This document shows positions 35,635 to 47,853 of a stretch of 64,000 nt of DNA, in pieces (within the stretch, counting starts at the first letter, position 1; each line of letters starts with the position of its first letter). This stretch comes from Calycina herbarum. Its lineage: Eukaryota > Ascomycota > Leotiomycetes > Helotiales > Pezizellaceae. The position numbers and the translations under genes were made by a program. The notes under the pieces were generated by a model. That model was given only the letters and a program-made list of their open reading frames with translations. It had not been told where the DNA came from and did not search any database. Location: positions 496,001 through 560,000 of the forward strand of contig LLEY01000018.1 in assembly GCA_001414485.1 (NCBI GenBank), in the 5' to 3' direction.

Positions 35635-36081
35635 TATAACGAAACTTAAACTAACTAAACAAAGGTAACTAAGTCTCGAAAGTTAGTACGTAGGTAAGAA
35701 GTAAAGATATACCGAGTTGTTTACTTAGAAGTAAACTCGTTACTTATATTAAAGATGTTAAATAAGATAATAAGATTAATAACTAAAGTTAAGTACGAAG
35801 CTTCTATCTAAAGACAGACGTACTAGTCTTATATAGAACCTATCGTACTATCTAGATCTCTTTATAATCATAGATCCCTAGATCTCTATAGATTTCTTAT
35901 AAGATCTAATAAGATCTATTACGTAACTTTTAATAGTTATCTAATAGTAAGATCCTAGAATATCTGAATATCTTTATATTACTAATTCTCTTCTATATTA
36001 CCTTCTAATTCCTAGATATCGTATCTTATTCTATTAAAGCGCTGTCTAGACTACTTACTACGTATAACGTGATTTATAACA
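35635..36081 (-). repeat. 3' LTR of the inverted chromovirus (447 bp)
   Basis: Reverse complement of the LTR type seen at 1402, 23518 and 31890. It starts TATAACGAAACT (ancestral TGTAACG) and ends GATTTATAACA, followed by the inverted polypurine tract. Confidence 0.88.
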
Positions 36082-36238
36082 CTATCCTATTCTTAGCCTA
36101 GCGTGTTCTTACGCTTAAGTATAAGCTAAGAAACTCGGTTAAGATACTAGTAGTATCCTTTCCTTTTATTATATCCTACTTTATCTAGAAGAAGAAAGAA
36201 GAACGAATACTTCTTATAAAAAGTATTAAAATAGTTTA

Positions 36239-38100
36239 ACGTAGTTTATTAGAACTCTATATATATTAGGACTCTACGTACTTTTACCGACTCTTCTACT
36301 CTATTATTTTAACACGCGTTTTTCACTCTTTCTAATAGAGGTATAAACTTAAGAAGCACGTATTATTTTAGCTATTAAAGCTATTTAAACCTCTAAAAGA
36401 AAACTAAGTCGTTGAAAAGCTATAAAAATCTATAAAGTTCTTAAATCTATACTTCGTCTTAGAATAAATAGCTATACTCTACTCTTCGATCGACGGCTAG
36501 TAAATTCTAATTTAACCGAATTAGAGAAGGAGGTTATTATTTAATATATACTTAATATAGATATAAGAGGCTTTGCGCCCTAGCTAGCTAGTATAGAAGA
36601 TATAGCGAATTATATCCTTGAATTATAAGAGAGGAGACGTATTAGAAAGCTCTAGACGTATCGATTTATACAACGATAACTAGCTTTAAAGACGTGTTTT
36701 AATCGCGTTTACGACTTCTAAAGAGTCTTATATAAAGATTCTAAGCTTATTAGTACGTGGTTTCGACTAGTAGAGAATATAAGAGTAAAATATAGTATTC
36801 TAGACTACGATTTTTAGAATTTCAATAAAACTAGCTTTATAATAGGTATAATTACTTCTTCTATAGTTATTACACGTATAGATCGACGTAGTAGAGATAA
36901 GGTAGTTTAGCTAGATAATCGAGAATAAGCTACTATAATTGCTTATATTAACAGCGAAGGTAGAAGTATTCCTCTATTTTTAGTAGTAAAGAGGAAATAC
37001 TACCTCTTAAGTTAGTATACTAAGAGCGGCCTTCTATATAACTAGGTTATTAAACTAATAAGTAATAGCTAGACGAATAATAAAACAGGTCTAGAATAGC
37101 TTAAGTACTTTAATAAGTATACTTCTACTTAAGTAAAGAGTCTATATCGAATGCTTATTCTTAATAGATATAAGAGTTATAAATCAGCTGAATTCTAAGA
37201 GTACTATAAGATATATAATATTATTACTCTTAGACTACCTTCTTACTCTTCTTATTTAACCTAGCTACTCGATATTAGATATTTTAGTATCTTAAAACGG
37301 GTATATAGTTAATAAATTAAGACTTTTATTAAAGCTTATATTAACTATATTACTAAGGTCGAGTTCTTTCTCGCTTTTAAAGCAGCGTATATAGAATTAA
37401 TAACAGCCTAAAACGCTTAAGCTGGATTCTACAGAGCTGGCTTAGTACCTTTTAATCTATAGACTATGATTTCAAAGCTTAATATAAAGTTATAAACACC
37501 GACCTCTACTAGGCCTCTCTCTACCGACGCTAACTCTTAGGTCTCTTAGACTTCTTATAACCCCGCTAAAGCTCTTTTATAAACAACTCTTATTAAGAAC
37601 CAGATTACTAGTTACTAAGAAAGCTCGCTAATATCTATTTTCTAGACAGTTGTTATATTAGTAAAAGGTATAAAGTAATTAGCTTATAAAGTAACTCTTT
37701 TAACCGCTAAGGTACGTACACTTTAAGTAGTAAATAAAGCTCTTAGTAAGCGTCGTAGAGCTAGGAAGACTTATATACGTTAAGGTAGTATACTTACTAT
37801 AGAGAATATATAGAATATTCTAGCGTATAAAGACTTAGATAAGCAGGTTCGACGCGATATACGTATAGAGAGAGTTAGTTAGAAGATAGAGTAATTAACT
37901 AGTAGACGTTATAGTACTTATAGAAAAGCTAGTTATAATACGCGAACTTATTAAGTAGATATAGATATGTCTAGTTTATTAGATTCTTAGTAGTTTTAGT
38001 TAAATTTATATATTATAGTTGTTTAATTATATTTTAAAGTAGTAGAGAAGAGTAAAAGTATATAGGGTTCTAATATACGTAGGGTTCTAATAAACCACGT
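36239..38100 (+). mobile_element. Complete Fot1/Flipper-like pogo transposon, third subtype (1862 bp)
   Basis: TA target duplications lie at 36237-36238 and 38101-38102. The outer terminus is ACGTAGTTTATTAGAACTC, and the right end reads inward ACGTGGTTTATTAGAACCC. The subterminal tandem 17-bp repeats are of the form ATTAGRACTCTAYRTAY, different from those of the other copies, while the transposase frame (~36340-38020) is clearly homologous to 28150-29840. It splits the tail of the inverted chromovirus just inside its polypurine tract. The reading frame is broken by many stops. Confidence 0.9.
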
Positions 38101-38199
38101 TATAAGAAAATATTACTATGTTTTTACTACGCTTTCTAAAAGCGTAGATGTTTTATTAATTCCTTCTAATCTTCTTAATATTTTAAATATATTAAGTTA

Positions 38200-38500
38200 A
38201 AGCTAAAATACGACGGGACCGACGACGCTTAGAAGAAGAACGTTCTCTACGCTAGCGACTAGGTCTTTATCGAAAAACAAGAGGAGAAGCTAGAGAGAGA
38301 GAAAGAGAAGGCGATAGTAAGGATTCTATAGTTATAAAAGCAGAAGGCCTTTTTAAAAGAAAGATAGTATAAAATATCTTATTAAGAGCTTCGTTTTCTT
38401 AATAAACTCGATACTACTAAGGAGGTAGAAAGAAAAGAGAAGAAGGAAAAAGAAAGAGAGGAAAGAGAGTAGTAAGAGGTAGAGGTTACTTAACTAGTAG
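38200..38500 (+). pseudogene. Antisense accessory ORF of the inverted chromovirus
   Basis: The frame contains EKQEEKLEREKEKAIVRILQ, then LQKQKAFLKERQYKISYQEL, then RFLNKLDTTKEVE and a Lys/Glu-rich tail with one or two stops. It is the counterpart of 31310-31640 and is better preserved. It is predicted to be a coiled coil; the role is unknown. Confidence 0.6.
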
Positions 38501-38762
38501 CTCTACTTATTTCTACTAGTTCTTAATCTAAGATAGGCCTTAACCTAGCCTTTCTTAAGACCTTTTCTTTAGATTATAAGATATAAGTAAACCTAGGTTT
38601 TACTAGTAGAATTTCTAAAGTTCTATTAAGTAATAGTTAAAGTTACTTTTTAGTTCCTAAGTATTTTCTAAGTATAGATAATCTAACTATTTAACTAAGT
38701 ACTTAATTTATTCTCTAATAAGTCTATAGTAAAGAATTCTCTTAACTTCGTATTTAGTATTT

Positions 38763-38956
38763 GTAACAGACGTGCTTCAGTAGACAAAGGTAGAACAAAC
38801 AACACTCTATTCTTAGGACAAAAGACGAGGAGAGCAGAAGAGCTCGAGAGAACCGGGAACTAAATACAAGTCCTGCAACGCTAGTGCGTACGCTAGTACT
38901 AGCGTGCATCTAAGCGAACATGTGACATCCAGCAGCCCTCGTGACTATAACCGTCA
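38763..38956. mobile_element. 194-bp GC-richer insertion with 8-bp target duplication
   Basis: The insertion is flanked by TAGTATTT at 38755-38762 and 38957-38964; removing it restores the chromodomain sequence seen in the other copies. It begins GTAACAGACG and ends ATAACCGTCA, has no clear inverted termini, and contains a perfect 16-bp palindrome ACGCTAGTACTAGCGT (38890-38905). An 8-bp duplication would fit a hAT-type non-autonomous element; this is inference. It shows no RIP bias. Confidence 0.55.
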
Positions 38957-41900
38957 TAGTATTTAGGTTTATTAGTTGAATTTCTATAAGTAGAGCTAGT
39001 AAGGCTCCTAGTAGTACTAGTTTAAGTAGAGATATATAGAATACTAGATAGATATTTATTATTTTTAGTAGTACTAGTTTATAATTTAAAAGTCTTCTAA
39101 CTTATTTAATTTTAAATAGTCTAAGTTTTTTATAGTCTAGTTTATTACTTAGTCTTTTTATATTAATATTCTTTTATACTAGATAGACTTTATCTCTCTC
39201 TTTTAGCGTTAGCTCTTAACTACGTTGTTTATTATAATAGTATATATTTCTTTCTACTATAAACTATAAGTTCTTTATAAGTTCTTTATATAATCTCTTA
39301 ATTTTTAAAACCTAAATATAAGTAAGCTAGTTATCGATAGTTATAGACAACGGTTCTTAATAAGCTACTAATTTATATCTAAAGTTAGTATAGAATAGTA
39401 TAATAAGTATTATTTCTATTACTAAACTATTATAAGTAAACTATACTAAAAGTAGTAGTTCTATCTAGTTATTTTACTAATAGTTTATATAATAATAAAG
39501 GTATATCTTAACTACTTAGTTTATATATTCGTTTCCTCTGTATATCTAAGAGTAAAAAGCTATTAAGAGCTTTCTTTTTATATCTAATCGTTTTATAAGA
39601 GTAATCTAAAACTTAGAGGTAAAGAGTTTATCTTTATTTAAGAGTATTTCTTTAGATAGTTTATATTTTAAAACTACTTCTTTAAGAAATATAAATACTA
39701 ATTCCTTAGTAATACTTAACTTTATATATAGTACTAAAATTATATATTTCGTAAGTTATTCTATAATAACTAGGATCAAGTTATACTTAACTTCTATTAT
39801 TAGGTCTTTAGATTTTAGTAACTTAATAATACAATCCTAGGATATTAATTTCTAAGGCGTCTATAATATTAGAGTAGTATATATCTATCTATAAGGTATA
39901 TAGTAGAAAGCCTTATTCCTAGTATAGGTATTATACTCTACTATTACTTCCTTAACTATTATAGATAATTAATTAATATAATAATATTTCTTTATCTACT
40001 AGAGAGTTTTACGAATTCTCTAATAACTATATACTAGTACTATATAGTATTCTTAAACGAATTCCTTTATATATAATTTAGAAACCTAAAGTTTCCTCTT
40101 CTTATACCTGTCTTCGTAGTTCTATTTCTTCTAAAGTACTAAAGGTTGTTTCTTTTCCTAAGTATTCTAGATTTTATTCCTCTAAGAGTTAACCTTCTCT
40201 AAAACTATAACCTTATAAACTATTAAAGCTAGATCTCTATTTTTAAGAGTTTTTAAGATTATAATCTTCTTATACTCTTTATCTCCTTTATATCTAGGTT
40301 TCTAGCTAAGAGTATTAGCTTAAGTATTTAATATCCTCTTTATATATTAGATAATAATATTAAAACCTTCTAATATCTCTAACTATCTAGCTAACTGTCT
40401 AGTTATAAGTTCCTTAGTTATTATAAATATCCTAGAGTTCTTATAGTTAAATAAAACTGTAACTTAGTATTTTACTAGCTATAAATAGATTCTCTAGTAT
40501 TCTAAAGCTAATACTATAATAAGTAATTCCTTATTAAAGATACTATAGTTTTATTATATTAGATTAAATATTTTAGAATAATATATAATAAGTATAAGTT
40601 TCCTTTTATTATTTAGTTATAAGTAAATCGTACTTACTACTATATCTAAGGCGTCTATTTCGATTATACTAGGTTTATTTATATTAAAATCGTATAAAAT
40701 AGGTTTTTCTATAAACCTTACTTTAATCTTTTAAAAAGTGTTCTTAGCTTATTTATTCTAAATAAACTTAATAGCCTTCTTTACTAGTACTAATATTAGT
40801 TTAGTAATCTTTATATAGTCTTAGATAAATAGATAGTAGAAGTTTATAAATCTAAGAAAGAACTATATATTCTTGATATTCTCTAGCGATTTCTAGTTTA
40901 AGATATTCTAGATCTTTACTAGATCTATTTCTATTTTCTCTAAGCTAAATACTTATTCTAGGAAAAGTGTTTAAGTTACTCTAAACTCGTATTTTAAGAG
41001 TTTAAGATAGGAATCTACTTTAAGTAGTTAATATAGAACTTCCTTTATATATCTCTTATATTCTTCTTCTTTCTCTAAGAAGATTAGAATATTATCTAGG
41101 TAATAGATTACTATTACTCTTAAAAGATCTTTTAAAATATTATTATTCTATTTCTAATATATAGCTAGTATATTATATAGTTTAAATAGTATAACTATAT
41201 ATTTACAAAGACCTAATAGTAAGGCGAATACTGTTTTCTATTCGTTTTTAACTTTTATTTATATAAGTCTATAAGCGTTTTATTAGTCTAATTTCGTAAA
41301 TTATACTATCTTATCTAACTTATCTTATAAGTATTAGCTAGCTAACAGCGGATAAGCGTTCTTAACTATAGTATAATTTACTTCTTAGTAATTAATATAT
41401 ACTCTCTTATCTAGGTTATTCTTTTTCTTAATAATAAGTATATTTAAGGTAATTAGTAACTTAGATTTTCTAATATATCTCTTCTTAATTCCTTCTCTTA
41501 TATAACTTTCTATTCTTTATAAGCTTTTCTAGTTATATAACCGAAGCTTCTACTTTAAGAAGTAATAACTCTCTTTTATCTTAATCTTATATCCTATAAG
41601 CGATGTTCTAGTAAGGCTTGTAAGTCTTCTAGGTTTTTAAATAAAGCCTTAAATTCTCTATACTATATAGGTATTTCGTTATTAACTGTCTTACTAATCT
41701 ATAGAGGACTCTAGACGAGGTGTTCTAGTATATTAGAAGAGGTAACGCTAACCTCGTTCTAGCCTTATAGTTATAATTATAAACCTATATAATTATATTA
41801 ACTAAAGGTTATTATTTATACCTTCTAGTTAATATCTAGATTATATTCTTAAATCTATAGTATACTAAGTATTACTTTCTTACTTCTTATTTTAATAATA

Positions 41901-42909
41901 TCGAATTATATATCTAAGTAGTATTCTTTAATATTAACTTTTATTAGAATAGTTTACTAATTAATAATCCTATCTTAGTAAGTAATATCTATTCTATTAA
42001 CTACCTCTAGGTAATATAGCTTTATACCTTTAATTAGAACGTTTAGCTTTTTTAGAGCTATTAGAGAAAGGAAATTACTTATTACTCTAGAGTTGATTAG
42101 AACTCGAAGTTCCTTTCCTCTTATTTTTACTATTACTATAAGTTGATTTTCTCTAGTAGTAGTGTAAATTTCTAGTTTAATATAATAAACCTTAAATCTT
42201 CTTTTATTATCGTCTTTCTTTAAAGAGCTTAGAAAGAATATTACCTTTTTATTATTAGAAAAGACTATCTTATATATTAGACTATCTTCTATAGTTCTCT
42301 TAGGTCTTAGAAGAGTCCTAATAAAGCATTTCTTTATTAACTAGTCTAATATAGCTTATAGTTTATAATAAACCTATTTAATAGTTTCTCTTTATAAGAT
42401 TTTAGTAACCTATTATTCGCTTTCTATTAGTTAGTAAAATTCCTAGATTAGAGTAGCTTAAGAGTTTACTTAAATAACTCTAAACATTCGCTAATTACCT
42501 AATCCTTTAAATAATATCGCTATTCCTTTTTCTACCTTTAGTACTTAATACTTTTTATTAATTTCTAACTTATAATCTTAACTTAGTAGATAGGTAGTAA
42601 TATCTAACTTCGGATATCTATTATACTCGTCGAAACCCTCTATATAATACTATTCCTATTTAGTAGTATTGTCTTTTAAATTAGTAACTATCTATAAGTC
42701 TCCCTCTTCTAAGTAGTTATTTAGTACTATCTATTCTAGTTCCGGTTCCTTAAATTCGATAGTTTCTCTTCTAGTAACTAAGCTAATTATAATTACTTAG
42801 TTCTATTTATTCTATAATATCGTATAAGTAGTTGAGACTATAGAGATTAATTCCTTAAGTAGAATATAGGCTCTAAAAATTAGGTTTCTGTTTTTCTATA
42901 TATACCTAT

Positions 42910-44061
42910 CTATTCCCTGTCTCTTGGATTCTCATTTAGTGTAGCAACTTGAGACACAGCGTCAATAGTATTACAAGGTGCAATACAGAGAGGGAGTTGA
43001 AGCTGGCGGAGACGCTGAAAGCCGCTTATAGACACCCGTCCAGGAATAACCGAACCACTAAGCTCTCCCACCGTGACAGAGAGCCCTTCGAGGTAGCTCC
43101 CTGCCACGCGCTCGATTGCCGTGACGAACTTGCATATGTCCCAATCACGATTATCATCAGTCTCTCTGGTGGAATGAGAGTACTTAAACATCCTAAGGCG
43201 AGGGGTGTGTTTCAGAAGGTTGATAATAGCCACCTCGTCGATACAACATCCCAAGAGGCCAACACTTTCGAGGGTCTCGCTGAAATGAAAATACGGATAT
43301 TTTGATGCGAGTACGGCCGTTGGAAAGCCTATGGAGATACTGTTACGGCCGGCAAAAGTCCGTAAATTGGGTAAAGCCAGGAAAGGAACAGCTTTCTCCA
43401 AGTTACGTCGACCGCTGAATGACTGAAATGTAGTGACTTGAGCGAGACTGGGTGTCTTTAATGGGTAATGAGACCGATTCGCTTGGCGACAAACAACCTC
43501 GAAAAGCTCCTCAGTTTTGTCCACGGGCTCCCATAAATGTGGCATCTTGAGGGTCTTAACGTTTGGAAGGAGAGTCAGAAGAAAAGCAGCAGCGTGTTGT
43601 GAATAACGGGGGCGATCTTGTTTGATTTGAGCATAGTACTCTCTCCAGTCTAGGCTCGCTTGCCTCAGGTAGAGAGAATCAGCAAACAATTTGACGACAG
43701 GGCCACTGAGGTGAACATCGGGTACATCTCGCCGCATTCTGATTCGATAGGGAAAGGCGTCACGGTCGAAGTTTGCGTAGATTATGTAACGCGCTACCAC
43801 AGGTTCGATAGCGATGCGTTCAATAAGATCGAATGCTGTGGTGATATTAGGGAAAACTTCGTCCCACATTCGTCCCTGGTATCTAAACTTTCGAAATTGT
43901 CGCCTCAAGCGGTTATGGCGCTCGATGAATGGTATGCATAGTTCGTAAATTGACCGACAGGTTCGTGCTAGAGCCTGGAAGCCTTCCGGCAAGGTGTGGA
44001 CGATGATTTCACTCAACATTTCGATAGGCAAGCCAGTGAGAGTTGGGATTTCTGTGGCCAT
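42910..44061 (-). pseudogene. F-box protein gene, 3' end cut off by the transposon island
   Basis: The frame of 383 codons starts at 44061 with an F-box (LTGLPIEMLSEIIVHTLPE, then ALARTCRSIYELCIPF). A long leucine-rich-like region with LLPNVKTLKMP, LALPNLRTFAG and FQRLRQLQLPL follows. Such proteins are adaptor subunits that bring substrates to SCF ubiquitin ligases; the target is unknown. The normal coding sequence appears intact to about residue 370. The stop (TAG, 42910-42912) then falls within a few bases of the junction with the inverted chromovirus, and the family usually continues for tens of residues. The C-terminus is therefore truncated and capped by transposon-border sequence. The protein may still be made. 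Confidence 0.75.
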
Positions 44062-44960
44062 TGGATTAAACTGATTTAAACATTAAAGGAATTGCTTCTG
44101 AGATAAATTCGGATTTCCGGATGTCGTCGTCCACAGAGTAGACTCGTACCTCAAAGTAAGAGTGTTATCAGGTAAGTCTGGTAAATATTTCGTCTCCTCT
44201 GTTAGCAAACTGAGTGGTTGGTTGAAGTGACGTCAGAATTACTGCTCAGCCTCCATTTCTTACGCGCGCTTACATTGACTTTTATGCGAACCAACTTCGT
44301 TCACCTTGGTGCCTGCTATAGCCCCTCTTTTGGGAGGCGTTATTGTACCTCATGGCCCGTCGGACCCGGTCAAATGCTAGGGTTCATGTTTCAGAAACAT
44401 CCAACCTAAGCCAAAATAACGGGAAAAAGTATGGGGTACATAATCCGCCAAGAGCTTTCAGGCTTACCAGTTGTTGGGTGCTACATTCCGTATGTTACTA
44501 TTGGCTCGCTTATTATTTTTCAACTACGGTACCCAATCCAACCAACAAAACAGTGACAAACTACAGAAAGAATAATCCTCCCAGATATTCACGGGGTGTT
44601 TATCTCATTACGCCGCGTTGCTGCCAACATCAACCCCCTCTTTAGTAACAATGTGAAACTCTCTACCATGGAACCCAGAACCACAGGGGTGCTCATCCCG
44701 TGACGGACCACTTAGTCAAACAAGAAATACTAAAATTCTATTCAGGGATTTTTGACAAATTTTGCAGCTGAAGCTGTTGGCTATAGGCGGCTTAGTTTAC
44801 TTACCCCAGGGGGTTGAAATGAATACGACGAAGGAAGCATCTTCTTTCGGCGAGACAGTCAGAGATTATATTGACAGCTGGCACTCGACATTGTTCATAG
44901 TTGAGGAAATAACAAATTTTATAATCTTCATCATTACCTAATTCTGTTTCTACACACACC
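44062..44960. other. Intergenic region between divergent genes
   Basis: This region holds the promoters of the F-box gene (minus) and of the decayed secreted-protein gene (plus). Nothing else was recognised. Confidence 0.5.
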
Positions 44961-47853
44961 ATGCATCTACCTATATACTTGCCGATTTTACTTACAGCTT
45001 CTGCAGTAATTATTCGTGCTCCATTACGGTTAAGCACTGGCAGCTCATCGATCCAGAACAAGGCGGCATATAAGTTGACCGAGCGTGCTTTGGTTGGAAC
45101 CGCTGGCATTGGCGTTGAATTCGAGACTATTGACTTCATTTTGATAAATAGTGCGTGTAAGAAGGATGATACAACCGCGTCAAAGGGAAAAGTCATCGGA
45201 AAACGCACAGGAATAAACTTCAAGTTAACAGCAGACACCACTAGCGAGGCAGGCGTGCTTCACGCTGAGTACATTTTGGATGGGCAAAACATCAAAGTAG
45301 GGAGTGGAGATGCTGCCAAGGCAGGTGCAGCTGCAGCTGCAGACATGGTAAGTGCGAAAACTTGTCTTTTTGCCGAGTGCTAATGTGTTAACACTTTTAG
45401 GTGGACTGGCAACCTTGGAACAAAGATATAAGCACGATAGAAGTCGAAGACAGTAAATGCAATCCGTGGAGTATCGGTAGACCTAGCAAAGGAACAAATC
45501 CAGAAGATGTTCAGTGGGCACCGCAGATCACTGCACCAATGCCTCTCGAAGCTGTGTATACACTTATGAAAGAGCACGATCCTCAAGCTGAATTAGAGGG
45601 AACATTGTAACCGGTTACGAGACAGGAGTAGCAGGGAACCAAGACGAAGACAGCCTTGTTATCGTTACGCAAGATTTTTTTGAGCATAACACAAATGGCA
45701 TTGATAAGTCGCAAGTCAAAGATGATGTACTTGGATTTTGTTCTTTGGTGTTATCCTATGCCAAAGCAGCCCAGTTCGAGCTAGGATTGGACCAGAGCCC
45801 AAAGATGATAACAACTATTATGCCTCGAACCGACTTTAACACCCTTTTTCAACAAGTGAAATCGAAGATTCCCGGCGACCTCTTTAATCTTTTTAACTCA
45901 CTTACCTGTTACAAAAGATGCGACGGAAATAAGGATAAAACTGCTACGTAAGCATTACAACTCTTCCTCCTAGTTATGAAACTAAAATTATGAAGGATCG
46001 ATGGAGACTACTGCTCGCTAGATGTAGTCTCTAATAACAAGTTCGCTAGTTTGTAATTTCGTAGTGCGAATAAGGGAGTAAAGAGTATAAGCATCAAATC
46101 TTGGTAGGTTTATATAAATCAAATATTCTTTTTCTCATAGAAGAGCTTGGAACAAATCTGCTAGAGAAGCCTATAGGAATCTTAAACACCTTGTTTCAGT
46201 GGATAGATAAAATTTTCTGATTCGCTAATTTTCTGGATAGGATTCAAGGCATTTGGCGCTGGAACTGGAACTTTAGACGAACTCTCACTATTTGACAAAA
46301 ATTTTGATGGTTCCTTAGGAGGTCTTGGTACAGTAGTGGAAAAAATACACAATACAGAGCGGTCGGTGCCCTTGTTCGAATTTAGAGATCTTATTAGTAC
46401 TTATAAAGTAGCCGCGTTCGAAGATTATTTGAGCAAGGTCGACAAAGCTATTCAAGATCTTCACAAAACCTTCGCCAAAGCCCCTTGAAGGAACAATGTA
46501 GGCCGCGCTGCTAGTTGCGGTCACTGATAACCGCTCTTTTCATGAGCAAAAGAATGGCGCACATGAGTTTTGTTATGGATATGTATTTGTAAAAAGGCGC
46601 CAAGGGCCGTAGTTTGCCTCTCAAGGGTCAGCAGCGTTGATTTGCATAGTACAACTTTGCAGTTTCTATTTTCTCAACCAGTTTTAGGAACTAAAAGTTA
46701 CTATATCTTCTATTATGGAACAAGAGGCTAGATTTCGTTCATTTGATGAGAAATACTACTTTAGTTGAATCTTTTCACTTGAAAAAATTGAATATAAAAC
46801 CAGGCTCTTGTACGCAGGTCTATTCGGACTAATTGACGTGCAATTCGCATTAGATATTCTTAGATGAGGCTAAATCGAAAATGCTCTTTTGAAAAGAAAG
46901 AAAACCATGTATTACATAACTCTGGGCCGTCCTCTGGTATAATGGGGAGTTTTTGGCCTAGATCTGATTACTGAAGAGCATGCATGCACTTCGTACACTA
47001 GGTGAGAATTGTTGGTTGGTTGGATGACATAAAGGCGTTTGAGCTGTAAGCCTTTCGCTGTAGGATTGTTGGTTTGAAGGCTGAGGTGTACATTACATAA
47101 TATACGGGCTCAAAATGAAGGATCGTTGTTGGTTAGGACCCAGGTATGTAAGGTTTGGAATACTTGCAAAGTACACAAATAGATGAGGAGGAAGGCTCAC
47201 TTGACTTCGATACGTCAAAAATGATGCAAGGACTTGATACTATTTGTAACAGCTTTGGGATCCAACAGTCCTGGCTAGTAGAATTTACATATGATAGAAA
47301 CTATGTAAGTCAAAAAGAATCTTTTACTGTAAGAATAACGTTTCTTTATCACATCTTCTTACATTGGTTGTTCTAAAAAAGGACCCCCCGTCCAATTCCA
47401 CATCTGTTGAAATGTTAGTTGCAAAGACTACCAAAGGAATATTTCTCCTCATAAATCATATTTTGGCAGCATCCATCCTACCCCACTTCAAAACTCGTGC
47501 GCATATCCGAAATTCTGGAAGCACGGTGACTCCTGTTCACTACCCCAGGCCTCGATAATAACTTGCAACATACTTCATTCTCGCCCAGGGAGCAGGACAG
47601 CTGTGCCAGGTGCCGTAAGAGATGTCCCAAGGATAGAATATTCAACCCCAACAACTGTCGTAAATGTATTCGATGCCCGCCTAGTATGAAACCAGATCTA
47701 ACTTACAAAGTTTGTATCAAAGACAGCTCGGGTAGGGATGACGAGGAAGAGAAGAAGAAGAAAGAAAAGGAAGAGAAATACAAGGGAAAAAAAGAGAAGA
47801 TGAAGCAAAAGTTCAGGGACAGCAAAAAGGAAAGCCAGGAAAAGAAGGGTTAG
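44961..47853 (+). pseudogene. Decayed gene for a large secreted protein with Cys-rich and Lys-rich C-terminus
   Basis: The first exon (44961-45347) has a signal peptide (MHLPIYLPILLTASAVIIRA) and is followed by a good 53-bp intron (GTAAGT..TTTTAG, 45348-45400). The second exon loses frame near 45590-45610 (stop at 45608), and the matching continuation is in another frame to 45951, consistent with a 1-nt change. Further coding-like stretches without starts lie at about 46240-46487 and 47155-47330, separated by stops. The last part (about 47560-47853) has a cysteine cluster CARCRKRCPKDRIFNPNNCR and a run of Lys/Glu to the stop. Together they look like one large multi-exon secreted protein of a fungal family I recall but cannot name, now broken by at least one frameshift and several stops. 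A mis-split functional gene is less likely. Confidence 0.55.

Larger units (their letters stand above)
35635..42907 (-). mobile_element. Inverted, 5'-truncated Ty3/Gypsy chromovirus with nested insertions
   Basis: Reading from the left on the plus strand: the 3' LTR (35635-36081), polypurine tract, a nested pogo element (36239-38100), antisense accessory ORF, chromodomain and integrase (~38640-40200), RNase H and RT (~40240-41450), protease and the end of gag up to about 42900. The 5' LTR and most of gag are missing. The sequence stops at a point matching about 25190 in the full-length copy, directly against the truncated F-box gene. It is RIP-degraded throughout. Confidence 0.88.
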
